Positions 1 through 8,024 of a stretch of DNA of 33,647 nt are shown here, piece by piece; within the stretch, counting starts at the first letter, position 1; every line of letters starts with the position of its first letter. A program made the translations under genes and the position numbers. The notes under the pieces are model-generated. The model had not been told where the DNA came from. It saw only the letters and a list, made by a program, of their open reading frames with translations, and ran no database searches. Source of the stretch: a virus; the IMG/VR virus record IMGVR_UViG_3300040808_001015, positions 1-33,647 of that record. One strand, written 5' to 3'.

Positions 1-799
1 ATTCAGAACCACCACCGTATGCAATTCTTTGAACGGCAGGAAGTCCTGCGTGTATAGTTCCTGTAGCGCCTTGTAATGTTTTAATTAAATTGATTTGATG
101 GTCTACATTAATAAGAGGATATGTTGGGTCAATTAACAATGTTACCATTTTGGCAGTTTTTTCTGCCCACATATCAGGTACCGCGGTTTGTCCTCCAACT
201 GCGCCGGCAACAACCATCTTTAAACCACGAGCTGTTATTTGTCTATCAAATACTGCACCATTTGAACTATTACTTGCTAAAGTCGTGTCAACATAATCTG
301 AAACAGTATTTATCTGAGCAAACTCTGGGTGACTTTGTGCTGCGGTTACGATTGACCCATCAACAATTAATACATCAACATTTTTTCCTGATGCTGTAAT
401 TGTAACATCCGCTGTCTTATCACTATCATCATCACTTCCCCAATCTCCGTCAGGATTAGCTGCCACAGTATGTCTAAGTATTCCCCAATTTTTTTCAGAT
501 GCAGTAGGAAAAGTACTACGATGTCTTCTCCAAGTTCCGTTATCTTCGTAACCTTCAGCTTCCCAAGTAATTAAATCAAAGAGTTCTTTATCTTCAACAT
601 CTCTTACTCTTGGGTCTTCTTTTAATTTTTCAGCTTCTTCAGGAGTCAGCATATAGTTTGTGACTCGACTAATTCGTCTTCTTAATTGTAAATCAACTGC
701 TCTATCAGGAATGTATAAGTCACCTCCTGGAGTTTCCATATCATTATAGAAATCATCCAAGTCTTCTCGACGATAAAGGGTGACCATATATTCTTTCAT
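1..799 (-). CDS. Virion protein with subtilase-like N-terminal region (partial, 3' end off window)
   Basis: The reading frame opens at an ATG at 799 and runs off the left edge, giving 266 residues without a stop. Residues 1-70 (ending EAEKLKEDPRVRDVE) resemble an inhibitor-I9-type propeptide. Residues 138-160 (GKNVDVLIVDGSI, then SHPEF) look like the first catalytic block of S8 subtilases, with Asp147 at the position of the catalytic Asp. Proteins of this type occur as structural proteins in marine T4-like phages. The His and Ser blocks are not seen in the visible part, so activity cannot be judged. It follows the fibre-like gene by 5 bases and probably belongs to the same late operon. It could be a catalytically dead subtilase-fold virion protein. 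The family call is moderate; the presence of a gene is near certain from the long open frame. Confidence 0.6.
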   Translation of the reverse strand, partial: MKEYMVTLYRREDLDDFYNDMETPGGDLYIPDRAVDLQLRRRISRVTNYMLTPEEAEKLKEDPRVRDVEDKELFDLITWEAEGYEDNGTWRRHRSTFPTASEKNWGILRHTVAANPDGDWGSDDDSDKTADVTITASGKNVDVLIVDGSIVTAAQSHPEFAQINTVSDYVDTTLASNSSNGAVFDRQITARGLKMVVAGAVGGQTAVPDMWAEKTAKMVTLLIDPTYPLINVDHQINLIKTLQGATGTIHAGLPAVQRIAYGGGSE

Positions 800-804
800 T
801 TAAA

Positions 805-2535
805 TTAAGCCTCTAATTGCATAAGAGTTAAAGTTACACCGACATTATTTGTTGCACCTGACTTATTTTTAACCGCTGCTATAATTTGATTTCCTGATTC
901 TAACCAACCTAAAACTGCAGGACCAAACTTAACTGTTTCAGCACCTGTTGTAATAACTTCAGCAATCACACCTGCGTCAGGAGCAGGATCTGTTAATTCA
1001 GTTCTTGAAGAATCTGCTGTTCTTGAAGCAGTATCAACATATAACCTTACCCAGGCTGCGTGAGTCGTAGCAATTTTCATTAACGCAAATGATTTGAAAC
1101 CATCAATTATAATATCTGCATTTTGGTCAGCGGTCATACCTCCTGTTACTGTGGTCTTTGTTGTTCTTGTTGGTAATGAACCGCCACCACCACTTGCTGA
1201 TGGGTCAGCAATTTCAATATCACCAATCATTGAAGCATGAACATTACAAATATACTTATATGTTCCACTTATATCGCCAGGTACTTTCCAATATAAAACA
1301 CCTGATGTTTTGCCTTGTGCGTTTGAACCTGTTGTCCTAGTTCCATCAGGAGCGATATGAACAAGTCCTGTATTATATGCAGTACTTGCATCTGAACGAA
1401 TTTCAAATGGATGTGATGCAGTAACACCTGTTAAATCAAAAGCAATTGTTTCTCCTGCATTAACATATAGTGTTGGATTATCTGTTGTGCCATAATGATC
1501 CGAACGATATGCACTTGAACCGTTTGGTGTCATAACATGAACTGTTGTAGCAGGATATGCCATATCATGTACATCAAGATCTGCTGTATTAACTTCAGTT
1601 AAAGCGGCTAGTGTTGAAGAACCGCCACCGCTTTGAGCAACCCAAGCATAATCAGAACCATCCCAACTTAATACTTCATTAGTTCCTGCCGTGCCTTGAT
1701 TTAAATGATTATTAACATCAGCATCTGTATATCCGCTACCACCGCCAGCTGAAATCCAAGCATAGTCTGAACCATCCCAACTAAGTATTTCACCTGTACC
1801 TGCACCTGAAACATTTAGATGTGTATCAACATCACTTGTAGCAAATGTTGCTGGTAAAGCAGCCCATTGATAATCAGAACCACTCCATTGTAATACTTCG
1901 TTAGCTTGTGCACTACTTATATTTAAATGAGCACTTACGTCGTTATCAGAATAAGAACCGCCGCCTGCTTGAGAAATCCAAGCATAATCAGAACCATCCC
2001 AAGATAAGATATCATTAGAGCTTGCACCCGAAATATTTAAATGTGTATCAACATCTCCAGTTCCAAAACTACTTCCGCTGGCTTCAACCCAACTGTAAGA
2101 ACCGTTTGCGCTTGTTCCAAGAACATAACCATCAACTTCGCTATTTAATATATTGGCCGAATATACAAATGAGTTAAGTGGGTCTGTGTGATTAGTGATT
2201 GTTCCTGCTGAGGTATCAGATAATAATTTTCTCCAAGATCCATGAGCGTAATATAAAGATCCTGTATCATGAGCATGTCCGATTGCACCGTGATAAGTAC
2301 TTGGGTCAACGGCAAGAAGTTCTGCTTCTGTTGCATATAAGAATGATACCTTGTGAGGTTTACCCAATAAATCTAAATTACCTTCTGTATCAAATAAGTC
2401 GGTTGCGTTTTGCGAACCTCCTAATGCAAGGTATAACTCATTAAAGTTATCGTTTGTTTTATCGAATGCATTACGAAGCGGATCACCTGTTCCGTCATTC
2501 GCCGATACACCAATATTAATTGTTTGCTTGGCCAT
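805..2535 (-). CDS. Tail fibre/virion structural protein with tandem repeats and a cupredoxin domain
   Basis: A 576-residue protein. Residues 1-37 (INIGVSANDGTGDPLRNAF...FNELY) are the attachment-type N-terminus common in structural proteins of marine T4-like phages. Residues 159-300 hold four tandem units of about 35 residues with the core LSWDGSDYAW, separated by Gly/Ser linkers. Residues 329-443 look like a plastocyanin-type cupredoxin: the four type-1 copper ligands can be placed at His375 (SHPFEI), Cys430, His433 and Met436 (CNVHASM). Residues 455-576 form a beta-rich C-terminal domain also lacking a known activity. It probably sits on the baseplate or as a fibre at the tail periphery; the copper domain may act in binding or be purely structural. 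The start at 2535 follows AGGAAAG at usable spacing. The gene is downstream of the gp7-position baseplate gene. Confidence 0.75.
   Translation of the reverse strand: MAKQTINIGVSANDGTGDPLRNAFDKTNDNFNELYLALGGSQNATDLFDTEGNLDLLGKPHKVSFLYATEAELLAVDPSTYHGAIGHAHDTGSLYYAHGSWRKLLSDTSAGTITNHTDPLNSFVYSANILNSEVDGYVLGTSANGSYSWVEASGSSFGTGDVDTHLNISGASSNDILSWDGSDYAWISQAGGGSYSDNDVSAHLNISSAQANEVLQWSGSDYQWAALPATFATSDVDTHLNVSGAGTGEILSWDGSDYAWISAGGGSGYTDADVNNHLNQGTAGTNEVLSWDGSDYAWVAQSGGGSSTLAALTEVNTADLDVHDMAYPATTVHVMTPNGSSAYRSDHYGTTDNPTLYVNAGETIAFDLTGVTASHPFEIRSDASTAYNTGLVHIAPDGTRTTGSNAQGKTSGVLYWKVPGDISGTYKYICNVHASMIGDIEIADPSASGGGGSLPTRTTKTTVTGGMTADQNADIIIDGFKSFALMKIATTHAAWVRLYVDTASRTADSSRTELTDPAPDAGVIAEVITTGAETVKFGPAVLGWLESGNQIIAAVKNKSGATNNVGVTLTLMQLEA
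1636..2061 (-). repeat. Four tandem ~35-residue repeats inside the fibre-like gene
   Basis: The encoded repeats share the pattern D-x-DV-x2-HLN-x-(S/G)-x-A-x3-(E/D)-(I/V)-L-x-W-x-GSDY-x-W. At DNA level, segments such as AATCAGAACCATCCCA recur with few changes. Three units are close to identical over the SWDGSDYAW core; the second unit (QWSGSDYQW) is more diverged. This fits expansion by slippage or recombination in a host-facing fibre. Confidence 0.85.
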
Positions 2536-2571
2536 AGCTGTTCTTTCCTAAAATTAATTTATTTAATTTAT

Positions 2572-2579
2572 TATTTATT
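2572..2579 (-). promoter_or_regulatory. Candidate internal late promoter before the fibre gene (AATAAATA)
   Basis: The minus strand reads AATAAATA 37 bases before the fibre-like start codon, in the only notable gap (45 bases) of the minus-strand tail operon. One base off TATAAATA and in AT-rich DNA, so weak. Confidence 0.4.
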
Positions 2580-2580
2580 C

Positions 2581-5500
2581 TTAATATGTTATATTGTAGT
2601 CATCTTCAAGGTACTTATTCAATAGGTTCTTCATATCGTCAGAAACGGTATGTCCTACATCGTCCTTCAAGAAAATAACTGTATCATAATCAACAATTAA
2701 ACTGTCTGCTCCATAAGCGGCTCCACCAAGATTTTGACTTCCTGTCCATCCTTGTGCTTGTGCAAATCTATATGCACTATCCTGAGCCTTTAAGAACTCC
2801 ACTCCTAACGCTGTTCCACCTGCGTATGGGACTGTAGTATCTTGAAGACCATTCATTAGAACAAGTCTTCTTTGAGGTATTGGGTTCTTTATTAAATCAT
2901 AACCTAGATTTGGAGATTGTGATCCAGTTATTTCTTCATTAGATGGGTAATAGAAATAACCGTTTCTATATTGTTCGTTGTGTGCTTGTGATATCATACA
3001 GACAATAGTATCAACTGCAGTATCACCAATTTCAACCGCTGCCCTTAATGCAAGAGCTCCGCCATTACTTGTACCAACAATACGAATCTTAGTTTCATCA
3101 ACATTATTATATATTTGTAACATTGTGATAAGTTCTTCTAACATTTCAATGTCAGGACCTTTTGAGGTTTCCTCTGAAATATTCCAAGAATTAGCAAATC
3201 CATCAACACCAATTAATATATGTCCTGGTAAGTTATCAGCAAATTGCGAAACTGAACCAGCACCTGTTCCACCATTACCGTGTAATAAAATAGCAACTGG
3301 GTAAGGAGCCGTTCCTACTGTAGGCATTTGTACTGTTACGTCGTAATCATGGAAGCCTTGACTCCAATTCTTTGTAATTGTTAAATCTGTTGCTGAAGCT
3401 GTACTTAATGTTAAACCACCTGAACCGCCCGGTATATGGTCAGCTGATACATAAGTACTATCAGAAGTGTAATTTGTAACTGAAGCTCTTAAGCTTTCAA
3501 TGTCGGCTAAATCAAATGGTGATCCAGCACCTTGGTCATTAAACAATCTCAAGAATCGTGGTTTCATTCCTGAACCAACATACGCCTTAAAGATAAAGTC
3601 ACCAAATAATTTTGAACCTGCTAGGTGAACATTTTCTCTTAATAACGTTTCGTATTCTTGTAAAGGTAATGTAGATTTAATTTGATATGAATACTCTTGA
3701 TAGAAGTCACTATCTTGTATTCTTGCTCCTGCATCGTAATATTCTAATGTATTATCTGAAGATTGACCTGGCTTTGTTCTATATCCACTTAAATGAGAAT
3801 TTTCATTTGACCAATAACCTGATGTGACACCTTGTTGTGTTGCTTCAACCCAACCTGTAGCAACAATGTCATTATTTGCATCTCTTAATTCACCTTTACC
3901 TTCAGCAAATATTTCTGGCTCAGTTCCATAATCAACATATCCAAATCCTGAAGATAAAATATTAACTTCTTTAACTCTTCCTATTGCGAATTCAGTTTCT
4001 GCATTAATGATTGCGTTATCACCAAATGATGGACTATTCTCATAATCGGTTTCAACTGCGATAACTTCAAAGTCAGGCTCAGGTGAAGATTCAAAACGTA
4101 TATCTTCTCCACTGAAACCATAATAAGCAAATGGAGTAACGGTAATACTTCCAGCTTCTAAATTTGTTCTTTTAACAACAGCAGTAATTCCAGTACCTAC
4201 ACCAACAATACGATCGCCTATTGAAAAGTTTCCTGCGACACCTGCATCAGCAAATTGAAGTATTTGATTTTTGCGTTCAAAGTTTTTGAACACACTGTCT
4301 TGTGCTATCGCAAATACATCGTTTTTATATTCGGAACCTGGATTAACATTATTAAACCCAGATATAGTACCTATTGTTAAATCTTGAATATTAAATGCAT
4401 CTTCCAAAGGAGTTGATAAATTAACTGGAGAAGCGGTTCCTGAGAATGGAGCTACAGATTCGTAATCAGTTATATTTAATGTTGTTCCTAAATGAGGTTG
4501 AATTAAATCAGTAATAACAGAAGCAACAGAAGTATCTGCCAAACTTGATACAATAACATCATCAGTATCAGAAGTGTCAGGATATAACGGACCAGGAGAC
4601 GATTCATTTTTCTGCGTAACTTCATTACCTAGTGAAGCAACTGTAACTACATATTCATTTGAACCACGAGTTGTTGTAATAATACTTCCTGCGTTAAATG
4701 CATTACCTGCATTCATTCTGAATCCAACAGAACTTGCATTTTGTCCAATGACAATACCTTCGTTACCACCTTGGTCTTCAACGGTTTCGCCTATGACATA
4801 ATTTAAATCTTCATTATTTGTTATGAGAGATTGATTAGAAACTAATAAGCGTGTATTATCAATTGTATAACCATAACCACCGTCAAGAACATCATATGAA
4901 ATTCTTCCTGTTGTTTCATCGGAAATAGCAGTAACGATTGCTTTACCTGAATTACCGTCTTTTTGTTTTACGTCAAAGATTTCACCAACTGACCTTCCTG
5001 TCATTCCTTTATCAAAAGTATCAATAATGAAACCTGATAAGGAACCATTTACTTTACCAAACGAAACAACTTCACCACTTATTTTTGTTGTGATATCTTC
5101 AAACTTATCAAAGTTACCTTTAATTCCATCGAGATATACAACCGCAGTTTTAATTCCATTTAAGATAAAGAAGTTAACTGAACGGACTGATGCTTTTGCA
5201 CCAGAGAAGGCACCTGTAATGTTACGAGATAATAAATCAAAGTAAGTATATTCTTTACCACTCTTTGATGTAAATTTGTTTTGATTTGGAAACATTTGTA
5301 AGTATACACCTTGCTTCCAATCAGAATCAGAAATCTTTGCCATTCTTTCTGAAGGATATATGATTTCAATATCAAACTCTTGATAGAATATCGCAAAGAA
5401 TAATTCGATACCGCGAGCAGTACCTTTTGAACGATATAAGTCAAGAATATTTTTAATAATAAACTTGATGATATCCGTTTTAAGTGGTAGGTCAGCAAGA

Positions 5501-5724
5501 AACTTTTTCTTAAAGAATATAATCATACTCTCTAATGTAGTATCAATATCTTTAGTCTCAAAGAATCTTCTTTGTTGATAGATATGTTGATTCTCTTGAG
5601 TTTCTGACCACTTATAATAATCTTCTACTAATTGAACAAGCTCAGGTCCATCTTCCCGATAAATCGCAGGGAATTGGCGCTTTACAAAAAGCGATATATT
5701 TTTTTCTATTTCACCCTGAGGCAT
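2581..5724 (-). CDS. Large baseplate protein (gp7 position) fused to a C-terminal alpha/beta hydrolase
   Basis: A 1047-residue protein directly downstream of gp6. The N-terminus (FVKRQFPAIYREDGPELVQL, then YRSKGTARGIELFF) and the block around residues 633-715 (SGYWSNENSHLSGY...YETLLRENVHLAGSKLFGDF) are typical of the large baseplate protein that follows gp6 in marine T4-like phages, in the place of T4 gp7. Residues about 788-1040 are a separate alpha/beta-hydrolase domain of the esterase/PHB-depolymerase/dienelactone-hydrolase type. It has an oxyanion-loop motif HGNGG (815-819), nucleophile elbow GTSNGG with Ser886, an acid candidate Asp962 (GLQDTTVPY) and His1025 (VGHTV). The full triad order Ser-Asp-His is conserved, so an active esterase or deacylase displayed on the baseplate is likely; the substrate is unknown, with host surface polysaccharide or lipid a fair guess. 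The junction is near residue 770 after a GGSGG linker. Confidence 0.8.
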   Translation of the reverse strand: MPQGEIEKNISLFVKRQFPAIYREDGPELVQLVEDYYKWSETQENQHIYQQRRFFETKDIDTTLESMIIFFKKKFLADLPLKTDIIKFIIKNILDLYRSKGTARGIELFFAIFYQEFDIEIIYPSERMAKISDSDWKQGVYLQMFPNQNKFTSKSGKEYTYFDLLSRNITGAFSGAKASVRSVNFFILNGIKTAVVYLDGIKGNFDKFEDITTKISGEVVSFGKVNGSLSGFIIDTFDKGMTGRSVGEIFDVKQKDGNSGKAIVTAISDETTGRISYDVLDGGYGYTIDNTRLLVSNQSLITNNEDLNYVIGETVEDQGGNEGIVIGQNASSVGFRMNAGNAFNAGSIITTTRGSNEYVVTVASLGNEVTQKNESSPGPLYPDTSDTDDVIVSSLADTSVASVITDLIQPHLGTTLNITDYESVAPFSGTASPVNLSTPLEDAFNIQDLTIGTISGFNNVNPGSEYKNDVFAIAQDSVFKNFERKNQILQFADAGVAGNFSIGDRIVGVGTGITAVVKRTNLEAGSITVTPFAYYGFSGEDIRFESSPEPDFEVIAVETDYENSPSFGDNAIINAETEFAIGRVKEVNILSSGFGYVDYGTEPEIFAEGKGELRDANNDIVATGWVEATQQGVTSGYWSNENSHLSGYRTKPGQSSDNTLEYYDAGARIQDSDFYQEYSYQIKSTLPLQEYETLLRENVHLAGSKLFGDFIFKAYVGSGMKPRFLRLFNDQGAGSPFDLADIESLRASVTNYTSDSTYVSADHIPGGSGGLTLSTASATDLTITKNWSQGFHDYDVTVQMPTVGTAPYPVAILLHGNGGTGAGSVSQFADNLPGHILIGVDGFANSWNISEETSKGPDIEMLEELITMLQIYNNVDETKIRIVGTSNGGALALRAAVEIGDTAVDTIVCMISQAHNEQYRNGYFYYPSNEEITGSQSPNLGYDLIKNPIPQRRLVLMNGLQDTTVPYAGGTALGVEFLKAQDSAYRFAQAQGWTGSQNLGGAAYGADSLIVDYDTVIFLKDDVGHTVSDDMKNLLNKYLEDDYNITY
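2605..3363 (-). other. alpha/beta-hydrolase domain region of the baseplate fusion
   Basis: This stretch encodes residues about 788-1040 of the 1047-residue baseplate protein. It carries HGNGG, GTSNGG, QDTTVPY and VGHTV in the order expected of a Ser-Asp-His hydrolase. It is marked separately because such a domain is not part of the T4 gp7 or gp8 baseplate proteins. Confidence 0.75.
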
Positions 5725-5736
5725 GTTTCTTCTCTC

Positions 5737-7602
5737 TTAATAAGATGTCGTTGTTCCTGTTGGAGGATTCGTTGCTGATTGCGTAGCAATAGGTCTATTA
5801 AATTCCATCAAGTTCATTGTTACTTTAACATCAGTATCTCTTAAAATAAATACTCTTCCTTTTGGTGCTTTAATATCAGCAGTTTTAGTTTTTGCACTAA
5901 TCTTAATTGCCGAGCCTGTAAATGTTTCTACTTTAAAGTTTGTTAATTTAACTTCACCTGTTTTATAATCAACTGTTCCTGCAGTAGGATTAATAATTTG
6001 TGGATTCGTAACTTCATCTGTAATTGTCATCACATTACCTTGACCATCATCTTGTAAGAATACACAAGTACCATCAACATCAAATACTGTTGACTTAATC
6101 GCAGGTTTATAATCTACGAAACCGTTTGCACTCTTGAAAGGATAGGGCTTAATTAATTCTGCTTCAAATCTAAATGCAGGATTTGTATTAAAATTAAGTG
6201 GAGGTGAATATTCAATAATAGGCAATACAGAAATTTCATTACTCTCAATACCTGTGTCTAATCCATCAATAATACTTGAAAGTTTTGATACACGTAATGA
6301 TTTATCAAATCCTTCGAGATTGTCGTCAGAATATTTTTGAATCGCAGCTCGTACTAATGATTCTAATTCAGCTTTTGATTTTTCTGTATTCTTTCTCGTA
6401 TAAGTTACATTAACTGCCATATCACCGTATACAAATTCAGTTGCCACAAAGATTGGTTCAATACCTAGTGGTGCTCTTTCTTTTAAATATGCAATATATG
6501 AATTAGATAATGTTGAAGAAATGATTTCAGTATTATCATTTAAGTAAACTGAAATAGCAACACGGCCATATTGAGGTGGGTCAAGTTGTTCACCACCATA
6601 AGCAGAAACTGCCGTAATTTCAGGGAAAGCCTGTTGTAATAATACTTCGTAATCTTTTGTCGTTACTGCTCTTTCCTGAACTTGTAATGCCTTAGGAGCA
6701 AAGTATCGAATAGATTCCATTGACTCTCTTTCTTGACCACCCGCCGCTGCTTGAACAACTGTTGCTGATACTATTCCTGTATCGTTAATAGAACCAGTTC
6801 CAAATTCTGCGGCACCGTTAGGTTCTGCACCTGAACAGATTCTATACCTTACTCTTACATCTTCAAATTCTTCAGGTTGTAAACCAAACTGATTCTTACC
6901 AAAGTAAATAGAATAACGATCATCGAGATAAGGTTCTAAATAAAATACTTTATCTGTAGGATTAACACCAAAGATAGTTGTTGCTCTTGTAAATACATTT
7001 GCATCGTCAGTTGCTTCAGCATCAACAAACACAACAAGTGAATCAGTATCTACTTCATTGTTTGTTAAATAAACTCTTAATACTCCATCAGCATCAACAA
7101 TAAATCCTTCTCTTTGGAAACTCTGTAACATTTCTCCTTCAAAGAATTCAACATTTTGTGCTTCATATACTCCTGGTGCAGTTCTTCTTGCTGTATAAGC
7201 TTCGTTTGTCACAAAGTTATAACTTTCACCTTGATAGTTAGCAGACAATTCAAAATACTGAGGAACTGTAATTGTTGAAGCATTCGTTGTTGTATCATTA
7301 ATAGTTAGATTTAAAACAGCCTTGGCAGACTTACGTGATCTTGGAATATAATTCAATTCTTTTGCATGAGATACGATTGAATTCTTGAGGACGGCAGAGT
7401 CAAGAAACATTTCGTTAAGTGCCATATTTGTATAGAAGTTATTTTGATAACTATTAAATGAAAGTACATCAAGTAGTGCAGACATATTTGAACCTTCAAA
7501 GTTGTAATCTTTAAACTGCGTTTGCGTTTGAAGATATACTTTAAACTGTTCTTTAATTGCCGCGAAATCTAATTCGGTAATTGGTGTTTTTGGATTTGCC
7601 AT
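5737..7602 (-). CDS. 6: Baseplate wedge protein gp6 (baseplate J-like)
   Basis: A 621-residue protein with the T4 gp6/baseplate-J pattern. The N-terminus TPITELDFAAIKEQFKVYL is followed by FEGSNMSALLDVLSFNSYQNN and FLDSAVLKNSIVSHAKELNY, all strongly conserved in gp6 of T4-like phages. T4 gp6 forms the continuous ring at the heart of the wedges that controls sheath contraction. The length is close to that of T4 gp6 (660). The gene lies between gp25 (2 bases upstream) and the gp7-position gene (12 bases downstream), the usual order in marine T4-like genomes. AAGGA lies about 10 bases before the ATG at 7602. It is expected to be expressed late as part of the operon starting at gp48. Confidence 0.93.
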   Translation of the reverse strand: MANPKTPITELDFAAIKEQFKVYLQTQTQFKDYNFEGSNMSALLDVLSFNSYQNNFYTNMALNEMFLDSAVLKNSIVSHAKELNYIPRSRKSAKAVLNLTINDTTTNASTITVPQYFELSANYQGESYNFVTNEAYTARRTAPGVYEAQNVEFFEGEMLQSFQREGFIVDADGVLRVYLTNNEVDTDSLVVFVDAEATDDANVFTRATTIFGVNPTDKVFYLEPYLDDRYSIYFGKNQFGLQPEEFEDVRVRYRICSGAEPNGAAEFGTGSINDTGIVSATVVQAAAGGQERESMESIRYFAPKALQVQERAVTTKDYEVLLQQAFPEITAVSAYGGEQLDPPQYGRVAISVYLNDNTEIISSTLSNSYIAYLKERAPLGIEPIFVATEFVYGDMAVNVTYTRKNTEKSKAELESLVRAAIQKYSDDNLEGFDKSLRVSKLSSIIDGLDTGIESNEISVLPIIEYSPPLNFNTNPAFRFEAELIKPYPFKSANGFVDYKPAIKSTVFDVDGTCVFLQDDGQGNVMTITDEVTNPQIINPTAGTVDYKTGEVKLTNFKVETFTGSAIKISAKTKTADIKAPKGRVFILRDTDVKVTMNLMEFNRPIATQSATNPPTGTTTSY

Positions 7603-7604
7603 CT

Positions 7605-8024
7605 CTATCTATTCCTTTTTAATATAACATCTAAATTAATTGGTTGTTGCTCGTTTTGAACATAAAACGTAATTCTTACAACAACTTGACCATTATCCAA
7701 ATCTCCAGAAACATATACGTCTAATAACTCAGCTCGCGGTTCATATGTTTTTATTGTAGATGCTACTCTATCTTTAATGAGTTTCATTGTACCTGGTGTA
7801 AGATTTTCAAAAAGCATATCACGTATACTTCCACCCAAGAAAGGCTGCATTGGTCTTTCACCACGGTCGGTTAAAATTAAATTCTTAATTGCGTCTTTAA
7901 CTGCATTTTCATCTTTAAGTAAGACAATGTCTTTTGATACAGGACTCGTAGTTAAATCCTTTCTGAAATCAGAATAAAGATTAACCTTCTTTGCTTTCGG
8001 TGATATGTAATCTACTAATGCCAT
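7605..8024 (-). CDS. 25: Baseplate wedge protein gp25
   Basis: A 139-residue protein matching gp25/GpW family baseplate wedge proteins. The motif LILTDRGERPMQPFLGGSIRDMLFE (residues about 47-71) is the hallmark, with the conserved Glu-Arg-Pro (ERP) and a downstream PRAELLDVYV segment. gp25 connects the wedge core bundle (gp6 and gp53) to the sheath and primes sheath assembly. The ATG at 8024 abuts the stop codon of the preceding M15-peptidase gene (8025-8027), and no strong Shine-Dalgarno is seen, so translation is probably coupled. The frame and length (T4 gp25 is 132 residues) agree with the family. Confidence 0.95.
   Translation of the reverse strand: MALVDYISPKAKKVNLYSDFRKDLTTSPVSKDIVLLKDENAVKDAIKNLILTDRGERPMQPFLGGSIRDMLFENLTPGTMKLIKDRVASTIKTYEPRAELLDVYVSGDLDNGQVVVRITFYVQNEQQPINLDVILKRNR

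Noticed and set aside
1636-2061. Regularly spaced repeats that could suggest a CRISPR array
   Set aside because: The repeats lie in frame inside a long fibre gene, the units are imperfect at DNA level and the spacers are coding linkers. They are protein repeats.
2978-3304. Plus-strand 108-codon frame inside the baseplate-hydrolase gene
   Set aside because: It is antisense to the hydrolase catalytic region, with no ribosome site and no family pattern.
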